Source: Stictocephala bisonia
Taxonomy: Eukaryota > Arthropoda > Insecta > Hemiptera > Membracidae
Direction: 5' to 3'
Length of the DNA: 64,000 nt
Assembly (NCBI GenBank): GCA_035578905.1
Contig: JAQJVL010000537.1
Span: 62,001 to 126,000, forward strand
Shown here piece by piece: positions 21,324 through 35,100 of the stretch; position 1 is the stretch's first letter; the number at the start of each line of letters is the position of its first letter. The notes below the pieces were generated by a model. It was not told the DNA's origin. It worked only from the letters and a program-made list of their open reading frames with translations, and did no database searches. The position numbers and the translations under genes are program-made.

Positions 21324-22030
21324 GCGTTGCACAGAAATTATAGTTTGTAGACGGTTTACGTTGTGTATAATAATAAAAGACAACAGTTTTTTTGTAAATA
21401 ATTGTATGTGTTCTTTCATGCCACACAAACTAACTTTTAACTTTTAATTTCAGTTACTTTTTTAAATTTTAACTTTAATCAGTTAGTTTCATTGAACTCT
21501 TACTTTTAACTTCAATTAGTTAGTTTAATAGAGGATTAACTTTAACTTTATTCAGTTAAAAATAATTGTTAACTTTCCCAAGTCTGGGTTTTTGAACATG
21601 AAACGTTGGCCCTTTACTTTTTTCCTTTCATTTTATTCATTTTTTTAATTGCATTTCAGCGGCAAAACCATTTTACAATTATTTGTATACATAAATAGTT
21701 AATTTTTAAATTGTGTATGGATATGGCAACTATTTAAGACAACACTTCCCAATATTAACACAACCTAAAGTAACATATACAAATTAGTATCAATAATAAA
21801 TGCAGTGAAGTCAGTGCAGGCCTAAATATAATATAAATATCTTCCACAATATTTATCCTCTAATTACAATGCAACAAAGAGAGAAAACTATAAACAAATA
21901 CTACGTATATAATCAGCCCATGATTTTCCTTGAATAAAAGAGTTCTGTTAGGGGGAAAAACTTTAGGAATCTAGTATGGTGAACATTGAAGCACCGTCTT
22001 CAAATTGTAGGCGGTTTAAAAGTAACTTTT

Positions 22031-22231
22031 TCACGGAAGCACAGAGTTGTCATTGAAGAAGTCGATGTGGCGGCAGGTAATGTTGCCTTCCCGCAGCATC
22101 CTAGTCAGTGGACTGTTGTATTGATAATTTCTGGGGTAGTAGCGTCTGGAGAAGAGCTCTGTAGAGTGAGTTCCAGAAGGCACTCTTAGGTCGATTTCAT
22201 ATAGTAAATCAGGGCAATCAACTAAGACCAT
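22031..22231 (-). pseudogene. LINE ORF2 C-terminal fragment
   Basis: The frame contains DCPDLLYEIDLRVPSGTHS, then YQYNSPLTRMLREGN and IDFFND, the conserved jockey-type tail also seen at 15445-15732. It is 5'-truncated and non-functional. Confidence 0.75.
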
Positions 22232-22404
22232 TCAGGAGTTTGTGGAGGAAGCCCATGTTGAGGATATAACGTCTGAGCTCCTAATTATGAAGATTAAGCT
22301 CAGCTTGCAGAGTATCAATGTGGACCTCATTATATATCGAGCCCTGTATCACCCTTACAAGACAAAACTCTGAGAATGGAATGAGACTCAATATACTAGC
22401 TGAC

Positions 22405-23160
22405 CTCTAAAGATTAAAATAAAAAATTGGTTTGATCATGATTCTCTTACTTTAAATGTCCACAAAACAAAGTGTCTACCAATATTTCTAAGAGCAGATC
22501 TTGGTTATGGCCAGCGAGCCTTGAGGTTCACTCTTGTGGTAACATGGAATCTGATAGTTGTGCTTGCCAGATAATTGATCGTGTGGACCAACACAAATAT
22601 TTAGATGTAATAATTTAAATTGATCATAAACTATGCTGGGGTCCACACGTCCAACATACTGGATATTGCCTCTGTACCTGAGAAAGATAGTGTACTTCTA
22701 CGTTCAATCATTTTTGAAGTACGGCATTTCGGTTTGGAGCAGTGCCTCCTTATCCATACTGGAACCTCTTGCAGTAGGTCAGAGAAAAATAATAAAACTC
22801 ATATTAAAAAAGAATCAGCGATATCCTGGTAATCTATTGTATGCCAAATTTCCTGTTTTAACTTTAAGGGCGTTATTTCATAAAAAACCTTTTTTCGCAT
22901 CTGACAAAATGAAGCAGATATATTTGTAGAATTAAATCACAATGTTCCAACCAGAAATAGATTGGATTTCAGATTCTAAGGCCATGTATTTGATTAGATT
23001 ATCTTAGCTCTTTTTTTATTCCACATACCATCTATAAAAATCTTCCTCAAGACATATGTTATTGGAGGCTGGCAGTGTCATGGTGTATAAGAGGGGGGGT
23101 GAGAAGGTAGCTGCTCATGTTAACTCCTCAAGAGACTGATGGGCTGATCCGCTCGAACTA
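22405..23160 (+). pseudogene. Decayed LINE reverse transcriptase C-terminus
   Basis: Broken plus-strand frames resemble the segment after the RT active site: WFDHDSLTLNVHKTKCLPI near 22410, then YGISVWSSASLS and a downstream NVPTRNRLDFRF near 22945. Several stops and shifts break the frame. It lies head-on to the minus-strand fragment at 22031-22231. Confidence 0.65.
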
Positions 23161-23564
23161 CATGTAGCATCAGTTGTTATTCTATGTAATTTAACTATAT
23201 CTTTTTAATTAATTACTATTCTTTTCATTTTTAAGTTGTAAAATTGTATTTAATTTCCTTTTATTATTTATTCGCAATTGTTTGGTTTGCTCGAATGTTT
23301 TGGTGGAGGTAAATTGGATTTTTTGGTATACATCTCTTGACTTTTTAATTTAAATTTCTGAACTGAATTTTAATACACACATTTTCATTAATAAGATAAA
23401 TTTATTCATCAGTTGATTTATATAGAAGTAACATTTTAAGTACATTATTGTATAAGAACTCATGTTCTGAACACAGACCAATAATCTAAGCAGGAAAATT
23501 ATTCGTTTATTGTACTTTTTCATCTTGTTTATATATATTTTTAATAAATTTATAGTCAATCAAA

Positions 23565-25617
23565 TCAATCAATATTCTTTTGTCCTGAGAGGTAAGGTGA
23601 CCAAATCATGCAAGCATATTCCAGCATCTGCCGGACAAGAGAGCAGTAAAGGGTTCTGAGAGCTACTGGGCTCTGAATGCCACAAGTGGATCTAATTATA
23701 AAGCCCAAGGTTTTGTTGGCTCTACAACAGAAGAAGTCGACATGATTGTTGGAAGATAAGTTGTGTGAGGGTATTACTCCCAGATCTTTGGTCATTGTAA
23801 CTCTAGTTAAAGGGTAGCCATATGTAATTTTTGGTAGTGTGGTTTGTGGATCTATAGAAAGTTATTATATTGCATTTAGGGATGTTGAGAGATATATTGT
23901 TAGAGATACACCCTTGAACTATGTTGGAGGCGAGCCGAATCTTCTAGTGTTGATAACACTGTGAAGATCTTTATATCATTGGCAAACATCAAAGCCTCCA
24001 CCTGAAGAGATCCGATGATATCGTTCACAAACATCAAGAACTGGTGAGGGCTCAGGAGGGAACCTTAGGGAACACCAGAGGTTTGAGGTAGCACCTGGGA
24101 GCTTAACTCTTTAGTTACGACCGATCAGATAGTTACCTAACAAGCTCAAGAGGGGATCGAGAATACCGTGGGTACATGTTTTTTGAAGAAGGAAAGAATG
24201 ATCCACCTTGTGTAATGCCTTTTCAAAGTCTTAAAAGGCGATGTATACTTGCTTAGCTTTAGCAAAGGCTTTTACAATATATTCATGAAATATAAGCAGG
24301 TTGGACACAGTAGACATCCCTGTACAAAAAACCATGTTGATTCAGAGATATTACACTTCTGCAAAGGGCTTGAGTCTTGAGTGAAGCAAACTTTTAAAAT
24401 ACCTTCCCCAGCGCTAATAGTACAGTGATAGACTTGTAGTTCTCGACAAAAGAAGAATATCCTGTCTTCAGAATCAGAACAACAAGTCCAATTTTAAGAA
24501 CTTTAGGAAAATTTCCACTATTAGGGATTCATTTTTTTAGAGTTGTTATAGGCTCCGTCAGAACGTGACTGCAGTAATAAAGAAACTAAAGAGGGATATT
24601 ATCTGGGCCTGCTCCTTTGCTTATGTCCAGTTGTTTGTCAAGCTCCTTTCTGACTTGTTCTAGAGAAAATTGAATGAGTCATAATATTGAAGGATTGTCT
24701 GATGATTGTCAATCCAGTTGATACAGTTGGGGATGAAGGTCCAGCCGTAGAGAACACTGAATATAAGTATTCTGCAAATAGCCTAGCTGAATTCTCAGTC
24801 AATTGATAAGGTGCCTCAGAATTTTACAAGGGCAGGAATGTTACCAGATCTATTGGATGCTTTGACAAAGCTCCAAAAGCTTCGGGGATAAACTGGAATC
24901 GATTGTTCCACGTGTTGAAGGTACTCTGTATGACATGAGCGGGCGAGCTCATTACATTGATGTCTCAAGGTAGAAAATATGCAATAAACTGTAAGACAAA
25001 GTGTGGATTTGTACAGCTTGTAAGTAATCTTTTTATGAATAATAAGTTCTATAAGCTCTTTAGAGAACCAATTATGGAATGGTGATATTCCGATTCGTTT
25101 TATGGTGCTGTGTTGGATATATATTCGACCAAGCAGTCAAGAAATTAGATTGAATTTCTCATTTATTTCCAGATTTTGTCCCGAAAAGTTTAAATTCGAG
25201 TTGATGAGCTCAATGGATGCTGCTTCAAGATTACATTATCTTAGATTGGGACCAGTGTTGTACCTAGAATGTTTTTCCATGAGCGGCGTGGATAGCAAGA
25301 AAGAAAAAGGGGGTGATGAGATTCAGGTTCTACTAAGTGCTCTTCTGCTAGGATGACAGAGAGAGATGTACTGGATAGTTGAATATTAAATATTAAGTTA
25401 AGTATGATATTTCTGTGGTTCTTTATGAGGTTACATGATGTAAGGAATGAGTGTCTGCCATATCTAGTAAAACTTGGCTCTTTTTCCGGTTTATCGGATC
25501 AGCTAAAGGCTCGGTATGGAAAAATGAGGGGTTGTTGAAGTCTACTGCAAGAGTTAAAGAGGAGTGAAATATACTTATTATTGTAAAGGTTATTTCACTC
25601 TCTAATGATTCTTCCAA
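23565..25617 (-). pseudogene. Decayed jockey-like LINE ORF2
   Basis: On the minus strand an endonuclease remnant (VDFNNPSFFHTEPLADPINR, near 25540) is followed by reverse transcriptase remnants: SGVP-stop-GS near 24075 (PQGS with Q changed to a stop), FANDIKIF near 23970 (active site FADD with D changed to N), and KDLGVIPSHNLSS ... ANKTLGFIIRSTCGIQS at 23565-23795. Stops and frameshifts throughout; clearly dead. Confidence 0.8.
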
Positions 25618-25782
25618 TAATATGTATACTATAAATTAAATAATTATTTATTTAATCAACTAAAAATGTATGCTGAAGAAAGTATTTTTTCCTTATCAGC
25701 ATGTTCCATTGGTGAAGGGAAAATAAATAAATAAAACATAAATGGTGGCAAAGAGATCAAATTACTGTTAAACGATAGTGTT

Positions 25783-27290
25783 GTGAAGAGCTCACCTAAT
25801 ATTAATATCAAGTCATCCAGGTTTCCCACACGATTTTCTGCCCAGTTGACTATTGAAAAGAGAATCCTGTACCACCTTGTCTGTGGTATTGAGGCCTCAG
25901 TTGTCAATATGTTTGCTCATGGTAACAGAAAACCTGTGTCCCAAGGTGATCACACTTTAGTGGATTCTTTTTCTTCATGTCTGTCGAGCTTGATTAGGTT
26001 ATAAATGCTTTAGCTAGACTAGATTCTTCAAAGGGGCATGGTGCTGATTCCATTCCGCCTTTAGCCATGAAGCGCTGTGCGGACCTACTGGCACCATCCA
26101 TTACCACCTTGTTTAATCAGTCTCTCACTGCTGGAGTCATTCTGAACATAATGAAGACTGGCTACATTGTCCCTATACATAAAAAGGACACCACCAGCAT
26201 TCTGTTCAACTATTGGCCTATAACTATTTTATCTGTCATGGTAAAGGTGTTTGAGAAACTTGGGTTAAGCAAATTCCAGTTTAAGTGCCAGCAGATAATA
26301 TCAGAGAACTAACATGGCTTAATGTCTTGCAGGTTATCTGTAACCAAACTGATTCTTTTCCAAAGTTATACTTTCAGTGCTTTCTCATAAAGATCTCAAG
26401 TGGATTATAACTTCATTTTACCAAAGCCTTTGGCGGGATCTCTCAAGCTTAACCCATTATGGGTTCTGGGTCCAGTTTTTTGGATGGCTTTTCTCTTATC
26501 TTGAGGGAAGAACTCTGAGATTTAGAAACAGGTCATCTCTGACAAAAGAATTCATTACTACAAGTGGGGTTTCCCAGGATTCCCACCTTAGACCTGTTTT
26601 ATTCAATATCTTCGTGAATGACATGCTAGAAGAACATCGTTGGGATCACATTTTTTTCACAGATGATCTAAAACTTCTCTTCAGGGTCTTGTCTATTCAG
26701 GATTCACTGTGACTTCAGAAAGATCTCTTATTGGTAGGTAGATAGTGTGCCCAAAACTCAAAGGAGCTGAATGTTGAAAATTGTAATGTCGCTTCGCCCT
26801 TGATTTATAACAGCTCAGTAGCAAACATGCCTCTCTCCAGTCAATCTGATGTGAAGGACCTTGGAGCTGTCTTTGACTCTTCTCTCTCTCCTGGGACTCA
26901 CAGGTGCCATGCATACAACAAGGTCTCTCGTAACCTTTGTCTCATCTGGAGGCTGCCCAGGCCCTTCGACGATCTTTATACATTAAGATGTCTCCACAAC
27001 CTTTTGTTTACCCTAACACGGAACCCCACCAATTCTACCTTCGAAAGGAGCTCGACAAAGTACAGACATTTCCTTCATCTGGCAGGGCTGCGCCTTGACT
27101 ATAAATGTTTTGGAGTCTATACTAACACGGTAGCAGATATGTTGAACTTGAAAGCTCTGGAGTCAAGGTGGTTCATTTAAGATGTCATGTTTTTGTTTCG
27201 TCTTCTAAATGCCGAAACAATCTGTCCAACTCTCCTTAAAAAGCGAATCTTAAGGTTGGGTCGATCTATAGCTACAATTTGGATCATTAA
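25783..27290 (+). pseudogene. Decayed LINE ORF2, plus strand
   Basis: Broken frames carry RT motifs: PSITTLFNQSLTAGVI and GYIVPIHKKD near 26100-26190, TSGVSQDSHLRPVLFNIFVN near 26560-26615 (PQGS position altered), FTDDLKLLF near 26660 (active site FADD with A changed to T), and VKDLGAVFDSSLSPGTHR near 26850. The family resembles the minus-strand copy at 23565-25617, with the two copies in opposite orientation. Confidence 0.78.
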
Positions 27291-28920
27291 CTAATCCTCA
27301 ACAAGGCAGTGGTTTTCGAAGTTTAAATCATACACTACCTACAATATTTACATATTCATTAGCAAAATCAGGTAGCTCTTTTTCGTTTCCCCTGATGCTG
27401 ATAACTCATTGCAACTGTCCCTGTCATTAAGAGAGGGAGATTTGTATTCACTCCCAGAGGATTGATAGTTGATTTGAAACTTATTTTCATTCACTTCTTT
27501 TATTTTCATCTACCACACGTCTTATTTTTCAACAACCCTCATTGTACAATAACTGGAACGATAAAAAAAATAGAAACTAAAGAAGTGTGAGCATAACTTA
27601 TTGCTATGACGGCTGAACTGATATTAACAGCTGACAGCCTTGGTAAACTAGGTGCAGGGTATCTAACCAAAAAAGTAAAATTACATTCGTCTGAGACAAG
27701 TGTACTTTATGGTTCACAATACACCAAAATAATAAATGATTATCCAGGCGCAAAGTATGCCATCGACAATATATTTATAAATATGTTTACAGCAATATAA
27801 GTTATCCTGGTTTTACAAATTCAAACTGTTAAAAAATATATAATTTTTTCTTGAATCTTTGGTCATATGACTCTTTACCCATTGCATTATGTCTTTATTT
27901 CAGGAGTCCTCTTTAATATATTTATATATTTGTAAGACTATATTTATGCTTACTGCTCTTTAGCTACAAACATATATCATATATATTTTATTTTAAAAAC
28001 TTTCAAATTTCTGTTTTAAATCACTCGTACTGTGATTCTAGAAGTATTCTTTAAAGTATACTATAATTTGGATAAACTGGCAATAAATTATACTTAAATC
28101 TGAAATAATTGCTTTTTTAATTTGTATAGTTTTTAATGTTGAAAGATTATCATATTTAACTGAAATTTTTGAATAATATTAATTCTTGGATATGAAATTA
28201 ACCAGCACTAATTTTTTGCTACTTATAGAGTATATAAATGTGTTGAAAATTAATATTTTGACACAAACGTTGATTTAAATTACTATAAAGTATTTTTTTT
28301 TTTCAATTTTGAACATTTTTAAAAGTAAACTCAAAATAAAATCATTTGATACAAAATATTTAGACTAATATGCAAATATTAGACTAAGGAATTAGATTCA
28401 GTCGGTGAGGAATACTCTCATTCCTAGTGTATGATTGTAAAACTCGTAAAATAGTGTCCAAGTTATGCTGATCTTTCAGTGACCATGTCATGACTTAAGT
28501 CATGACTTAAGTTTTCAGTGAAAATACCCAATTTTATTTATAAATGTGCTAAACCAAGCCAAAATGTTCTTTATAATACATAGTTTTTACTTTTAGTACA
28601 TTATAACACAGGCAAATAAAACAAGTTCTTTCACATATCAATTTTAGATTGACATACAAATATGGACACATTTTAACAATAAAAACATCACATTAATTAA
28701 ATACATCTTAAATATACAATATTTGTACAGCACATCGTTCAGTATTTAATAGCGGAATGTCACACGATGAGGTCTGAGATTTAGGTGGATGTAGAAGCAC
28801 TGATTGCTATGTTTGAAGTACAACGGTGCCGATACATCCTCAAGACCTTACAGTCCGCCGAGACTCACACAGCAAGTCCTAATAACAGCTCTCACTTCGA
28901 CAGTCTTTGGATGTAGGATT
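27291..28920. other. AT-rich DNA including the CDA2 3' UTR
   Basis: No other gene seen. The CDA2 3' UTR must run leftward from 28920. Minus-strand polyadenylation candidates are ATTAAA at 28745-28750 and AATAAA at 28533-28538. Confidence 0.5.
28533..28538 (-). terminator. Candidate poly(A) signal for CDA2
   Basis: AATAAA on the minus strand, 383 bases past the CDA2 stop. A closer ATTAAA at 28745-28750 is an alternative. The choice cannot be made without transcript data. Confidence 0.35.
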
Positions 28921-29151
28921 TTACTTGGCTGAGAAGCCATCACCCGTAGGGTCCAGGATCCAGGGGTAGTTGTTGGGACATTCCATGCATGTAAACAGCC
29001 GAATGGTTTGTCCAGGGAGCTCCCTAGTTGTCAGGGGGCAGGGGTTGGGCAGGGAACAGTAAGGTTGACCCTTGACGTCACACTTCTCCTTCCATTCCTG
29101 GAAGTCCCTCAGTGATGTCAGTTCTGTGGGATTCTGCATCCACTGGATAAC
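28921..29151 (-). CDS. CDA2: CDA2 exon 7: C-terminus
   Basis: 231 bp including TAA (28923-28921), acceptor GTTACAG. It encodes VIQWMQNPTELTSLRDFQEW, then a Cys-rich tail (YCSLPNPCPLTTRELPG, CMECPNNYPW) ending TGDGFSAK. This tail is strongly conserved in group I insect deacetylases. Confidence 0.95.
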   Translation of the reverse strand, partial: VIQWMQNPTELTSLRDFQEWKEKCDVKGQPYCSLPNPCPLTTRELPGQTIRLFTCMECPNNYPWILDPTGDGFSAK

Positions 29152-32100
29152 CTGTAACACAAACTCTTGTTATTATTGTAAATGTTTTATTTTATAATTT
29201 ACTTGAGATAAAATTAATATTCAACGTATAATTCATAAATATATATATTTAGTTGAACTCCTGGTTATAAAAACAATGTTATTGGAAGCAATAAATAAAA
29301 CAATCCTCATAGAGACAATTTGAATTATTCTATGTCAATATAACAAACATATTGAGGCATGGCTTTAAACTTCAGGTACCAATATTGCATTACCATTTTC
29401 AATTCCTGCAATTTTAATGTAACCTCAGTTAAAAAGTAATGGATATTATTATAATTTGGAATTCATATTTTAGATTCAATGATCAATGAAGTAAAACACA
29501 TATTTTATGGTGTACAATGAGTGTAATATACATTATCAGTAATTTAAACAATTATGAAACAAATATTCACAAAAGAATAGTATACAATCTAAGATTAATT
29601 ATCTCAGTTAATAACAATTTAGTCAACAGTAGACAGATTGCTTGAATCAACAGACATTGCATGCCTGTAGGTCTAGTTCAGTTAGTGTAAAGTGGATTAG
29701 ATTTGTTGAAAATAAGTAAACAATTATTTCTCATTATTTGTAAAATGACTATAAAATTTATATGTTATTGTTGTATAAGAGAATACTGATAAATTCTTAG
29801 CATTTTCTGTTACCTAGGACTATTAGGATATATTCATAACACTGTTCCAGTAGATTGTTTTAAATATTACTAGACAAAATCTTTGTTAAAAAACTTCATG
29901 ACATAATTAAAAAATTAAATTAAAAATAAACGTTATTTCAAAGTAAATTATTTCCCAAAAATGTTATTTGTTTGTTTACAGTTAAACGCCTAGATAAAGG
30001 TCATTTTTTCTGTTAAAAATTGAGGTTTTGAATTTCTTTGTATATGATTTTTATTCATAGTTAATGTTATTGTAAACTTAAGTATGTAAATAGAATAAAT
30101 TAAATTAAAGCTTACCGTTTCTCTAAAAAACACAATTTCAGTAATGAATGTATCGCTGACCAATAAATAGAGAGATCTAAAGATCAATTTAAAACAGATT
30201 GTGCAATTTTATTAATTACGATGGTCACTCGAACATAAGCAACTTGAACATCATTTTTAAGGACGGTGTCAACGATCTATCTCTAAAATGAAGTTAATTA
30301 AATTAGTATTTACTGATTACAATCATCAAAAAATATATGTCATGTTAGTTCATGGTATTAATATTAAAGCAAAATTAATACTCAACTGGCTAAAATAGTC
30401 TTAATTTATAAGTGAATAAATATAATAGGAGGGATAGAAAAATAGCAAGCTCAGCTGAGAAGATAAGTTTAGTAGACATAATTAAAATTTAAAAATTAGC
30501 ATTGGTATTTAGTTAAAAAGCTTACCTGAAGCATGGTAACGAAGTAGACATCATTTCTGTCAAGCATCTCCTCAATAAATTTGATCAGCTCTTCCTTGAA
30601 CTCTTTCTTGCTCTTGAGCCATGAAGCGTGGAAGTGAAGGCCAAGGGGAGCACGGTTGGTGTTGAAGTGGCGGTTGAAGTTATGCCTCAGCAGTCTAGCG
30701 AACTGATCTCCTGTCTGGATGTTGGAGCACGAATCTACCATGTGACAACCAGGCAAACTCTCATCAAAGGTAGGGTCATCTCGGCGATCCAGTTCATTCA
30801 TGACCATTTCCCAGATTGGGTGACTTCTGCTAGGACAGTTCTGGGCGTTACCGTTGCACTTGTGGGGCATGCGGAAGTAAAGGGTGTAAGGCCAGATGGG
30901 TACACGGCCTAGGGAAGCTGTGATGGAAGCATCGTAGACAAAGTATTGGTCAGCCATCATCTCAAACTGCTTGTTTCCACCGACTCGGAGATAAGGAGCT
31001 CTCATTCCAATGATGGAACCATCAGTGATGTTAGCGAATCTCTCAATGATCAGTCTACCTCCAGCCATCTCAGCAAGCCAGTCATCGTATGAACCACCGG
31101 TCCAGTACTTGGGGTCATCCTTGTGGGTCAGTGAGAAGACAGCGATCTCATGGCCTTTCCTGTGTAGTTCTTGAACAGCTGCGTAGTTTGAATACTTGTG
31201 GGACATGAAGAATGTTCCTCGAATTTGACATCCGTTAGGATTCTGTCTCTGGCCATTAAAGATTTCATCATACAGATCAATGTTGTCCACGTTGATGGCT
31301 CCGTTGAAAGTGATTGTAATCATCTGAGGGACCTATTCAACAATTAAAAACAATAAGTTAAAATTATGTATAGAGTAAATAAGATGTATTATTTCTATTA
31401 GGGCTTCTTCAGGAATAATTCTGTGAAGAAAATATTTTATCAATATTCTTTCAGTCATACATATTGTTTGAAACTAAAGTGATGTAAATTTCAATGAAAA
31501 TTTATTTTTTTTATTTGCTTCTGAATATACTGTACACTCTAAAATGAGTAAAGCCAAATTAGTTCTGGTTTATGATAGTTATAAGAATCAACCAAAACTT
31601 CCTAGTTTTTTAAATGAATCAACATCAATAAAAAGTCAACATCTATCAACATTATAGTGTTTTAAATGTTTGTTTAAATTACTTTAATATGTAATTTGAT
31701 TTAAATTTTGCACATTTTTAAATGTAAGCTCAAAATAATGTCATTTGCTGCAAAATATTTAGACAAATGTAAAGATTAGACAAGGGAATTAGATTAATTC
31801 AGTGAGGAATACTCCCAGACCTGTATCTTGTCAAAGAACTATCCTGTCACCATATAAATATAAATTAAAGAGTAAAATGTACCTGGTTTGGCTCAATGTT
31901 TCCAGGGATCCTGGTTCCGTCAGCTGAACAGAAACAGTCGGGCAGGACACACTGGGTGGGATCGCAGTCAGGGGCTCGGTTTGGATCAGTTTCCACAGCT
32001 AGAGTAGAAGACAGTGATTATTAAAAAAAAAAAAATAGTAATTCTATATGTCTTAAATTTTCTACTTATTTCATTTATTTATTCATAAGATACTGATATA

Positions 32101-35100
32101 AAGATGTAGGACAGTATGGATTTTGAACGAGTGTAGATGAGCAAATTTAATCATTATTACAAACTAAGGTCAAACTATTTAAAGTTCCCCATATATAAGT
32201 CTAAAATTAGTAATGGGCAATGTTGAGGCTGCAAATCAAAATAGAAACATAAAAAAAATTTCATGGACTCATGATTTGTATTTTACAACAGATTGTTCTT
32301 TTATAGGTGTTCGAGGCAGCCATGTAGGTTAAAACTACAGGATAACATAACATTTATTAAAAAAAAAAATAATAATTAGTTTAACTTAAAATAGGAGACC
32401 TGAAGATGAATAAGAGAACATTTCATCAGCCTAATCTATCATAACAATCGAATGTGTATTTGTAATGTACTATTAGACCAATGTAGAATATGTGGTTGAC
32501 TTCACTGTTAGCTCATATTCAGTGATTTTGTCTGTAAATAACCATTGACTGAGGCCATGGACTTATTTCCCGACAAACAAGTTTTAAAGAAACTAACACC
32601 AGAATTTATTTAATATTTACTTTTCCTATTCATTATTTATTTATCGTGCCTTTCCTTACATTTGTTTTTTAAGTTCAATAACCGTAAAATTTCAATTGAT
32701 TGGTAGTATATTTTTGAATTTGCTTAAGTAAGTAATTCTTGCAGTACATTATGAATTACTTCTAAAACATACTTTATGTATTTCATTTGCACCATTTTAT
32801 GGTTATCTGAAAAAATTATAATGCATTCAAACAATAATAAACTAATTGTAATATGGCTTTTGCCTTGGAAACTAAATAATATAGCATGATAAATATAAAT
32901 TGTCAAAGCACAGTGAAACTTACTACAAGCATTTTCATCAGATTCATCCTTGCAGTCTGGCTTGTCATTACAGAAGAGTTCCTTTTCGATACATTCTCCA
33001 TTTCCGCAGGACAATTTGCCCTCAGGACAAATGGGTTCGTCAGTCTTCAAGATGGGTAATGCCTTACGGGGCTCTGCAAGTTAAATAGTCATTAGTTACA
33101 GAAAAATATCATCCAACAGTTATCACAAAATGTCATCCAAACTTTGTATTTTGGTGGCTGGAAGGATGTAAGAACGGAGCACACACAGAGGCATCAGTAT
33201 AAGCAAAAAGTAGAAACACAGAAAGTCACAGAAAGAAAACACTCAAAGCTATTAGAAGAGGTGTAGAAGATGTTAGTCTTCTATAAGTTCTAAAATTCTA
33301 ATTAGACCCAATGGTTTATTGAGTTATTTTAAATCAAATTTAACATTTATGTCTTTATATATATATTTTTTAAAGTAATCGGGGTACAATGATCAACCCT
33401 TAAAAAAAATAATATGAAACTTTTAAAAGTAAATATTGATTGCTGCATTTAAATAATACAAATAAAAAAGTCATAGATTTTTAGTATTATATTTATAATA
33501 TATTTTTCAATTTATATATGAGTATAAAATAGTTTTATAAGTATTTGAGATACATGTTTGAAATAAAAAAAAAAACTAGATAGTTCTCATCAACCCAAAT
33601 TTATTGTCGATATTAAATATAATATTATCATAAAAAAAGAAAAACAAAAAAAAATTGAATAGGATTTTTCCGAGATTATCAATTCTTAGTAACTTTCTGT
33701 AATTAAAATTGTAAAGAAGACTTTGAAAGGTAGGAAACGTGAAGTAAAGAACAGTGAAGAGAAAAAAAGATGAAAGAACAATAGCGTGCAATCAAGAGTC
33801 AATAGTAAAAGGAGAAATAAATCAATAGTTCCAGCTTTGTAGTTGGTTGCAGATGCAGTGACACACATTAATAGGTTTTAGTTGACGATTATAGATGGAT
33901 TAAATTGTAAATTAGTCCAATCAGAGGCTGTGATTTTGGAGCGTTATGTTGGCTTAAAAGAAATGTTTTCATATTGGTATCACTTGATTGTGCCTAGTTT
34001 GTGAAGTTGTTCTCCAGTCCTCAGCAAATTAAATTTGAGGCTTACAAACATAACAGTTTATAAAAGACTTTCAAAGTTAAATGTAAAATAAAAATCATTG
34101 TTCTCAGATTTTTATTGTTTGTTTAAGTATATTAGGGGAAGTTTTAAGCCATATTTATAATTTGCTCTTTTGAAACAAAATATTCTTTAAATTTCGTTCA
34201 AAATATACATATTATAATTTTTAGACACATAATTTAAAAAGTTTTGAATTTGTGCATACTTTGTATATATTACAATCCATAATTATGAATTTTTTGTAAG
34301 TATTCTACAATTTACTATAAAACATGCATATTAAAAAAATCTACTTGATGTGTTAGGTAATCAGATCATAACCAGAAAATGTCTATTGGATTAGTCAATG
34401 TTTAACCCACTACATATCAAAATAAATTTACAAATTGAGGAACTCCGATTTTTTTAAATAAAGCAAACAATTTTATTACCAAATTCAGTTATAAACAATA
34501 CATTTTGGCATCCAGTTAATCCTAGTAGAATTCATGCTTCAAGGAATGTCGTTACATATACAATTAGTGTTTCATGCTTACATGCAAGCGTAAGAGAAGA
34601 AGGTATTCATGCAAGGAAGGAGGAGGTGCCACCACTTTTTTTCATATCGCGACTCTACTTGCATCTACAGTGTACAATACTGTACGCTCCAACCGTTTGG
34701 TTTCCTAAAGTAGCAACTAAATTTATAAAGTATTGTTAACAAAATAATAAAATTGTACAAACAGATCCAGATGAAATAGTTTTTACAGTTATTTTACGGT
34801 ACAATTTCTTCCTTAATGTACGTTATTTTACTATTTTCCTTTCCTCTATTTTCTTAATTTTATATTGCCTAATTAACTATAATATTCGTTTATTTTTTTT
34901 AAATAGTTGTAGCTACCTAAGCTGTTGTTAAAATTAAATTTATTATGTACCTACTTTAGATTAGTGAAACCTTCTTTATTAAATTTAAATTAAGTTAAAA
35001 GGGAAAAATGTCAGTAATTTAGTTCTACTAAATGTTTTTTGGAAATATATATTGTTATATTTATAATAAACAATACATTTTTTCTGTTTTACAAGCTATT

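Larger units (their letters stand above)
17003..21594 (+). mobile_element. hAT transposon, 4.6 kb, with 8-bp duplication
   Basis: The element spans 17011-21586 and is flanked by perfect 8-bp direct repeats GGTTTTTG (17003-17010 and 21587-21594). The tips are CAGGCTTGGG on the left and CCCAAGTCTG on the right, giving imperfect hAT-type inverted termini; both subterminal regions are rich in TTAACTTTAA-like motifs. It contains a decayed intron-bearing transposase gene. A deleted relative lies at 4543-6220. Confidence 0.93.

Noticed and set aside
30628..30912. 94-codon plus-strand frame
   Set aside because: Antisense shadow of the CDA2 deacetylase exon.
32724..32923. C-terminal extension of the LDLa frame
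   Set aside because: It reads past the GTAAGT donor into intron; the true exon ends at 32924.
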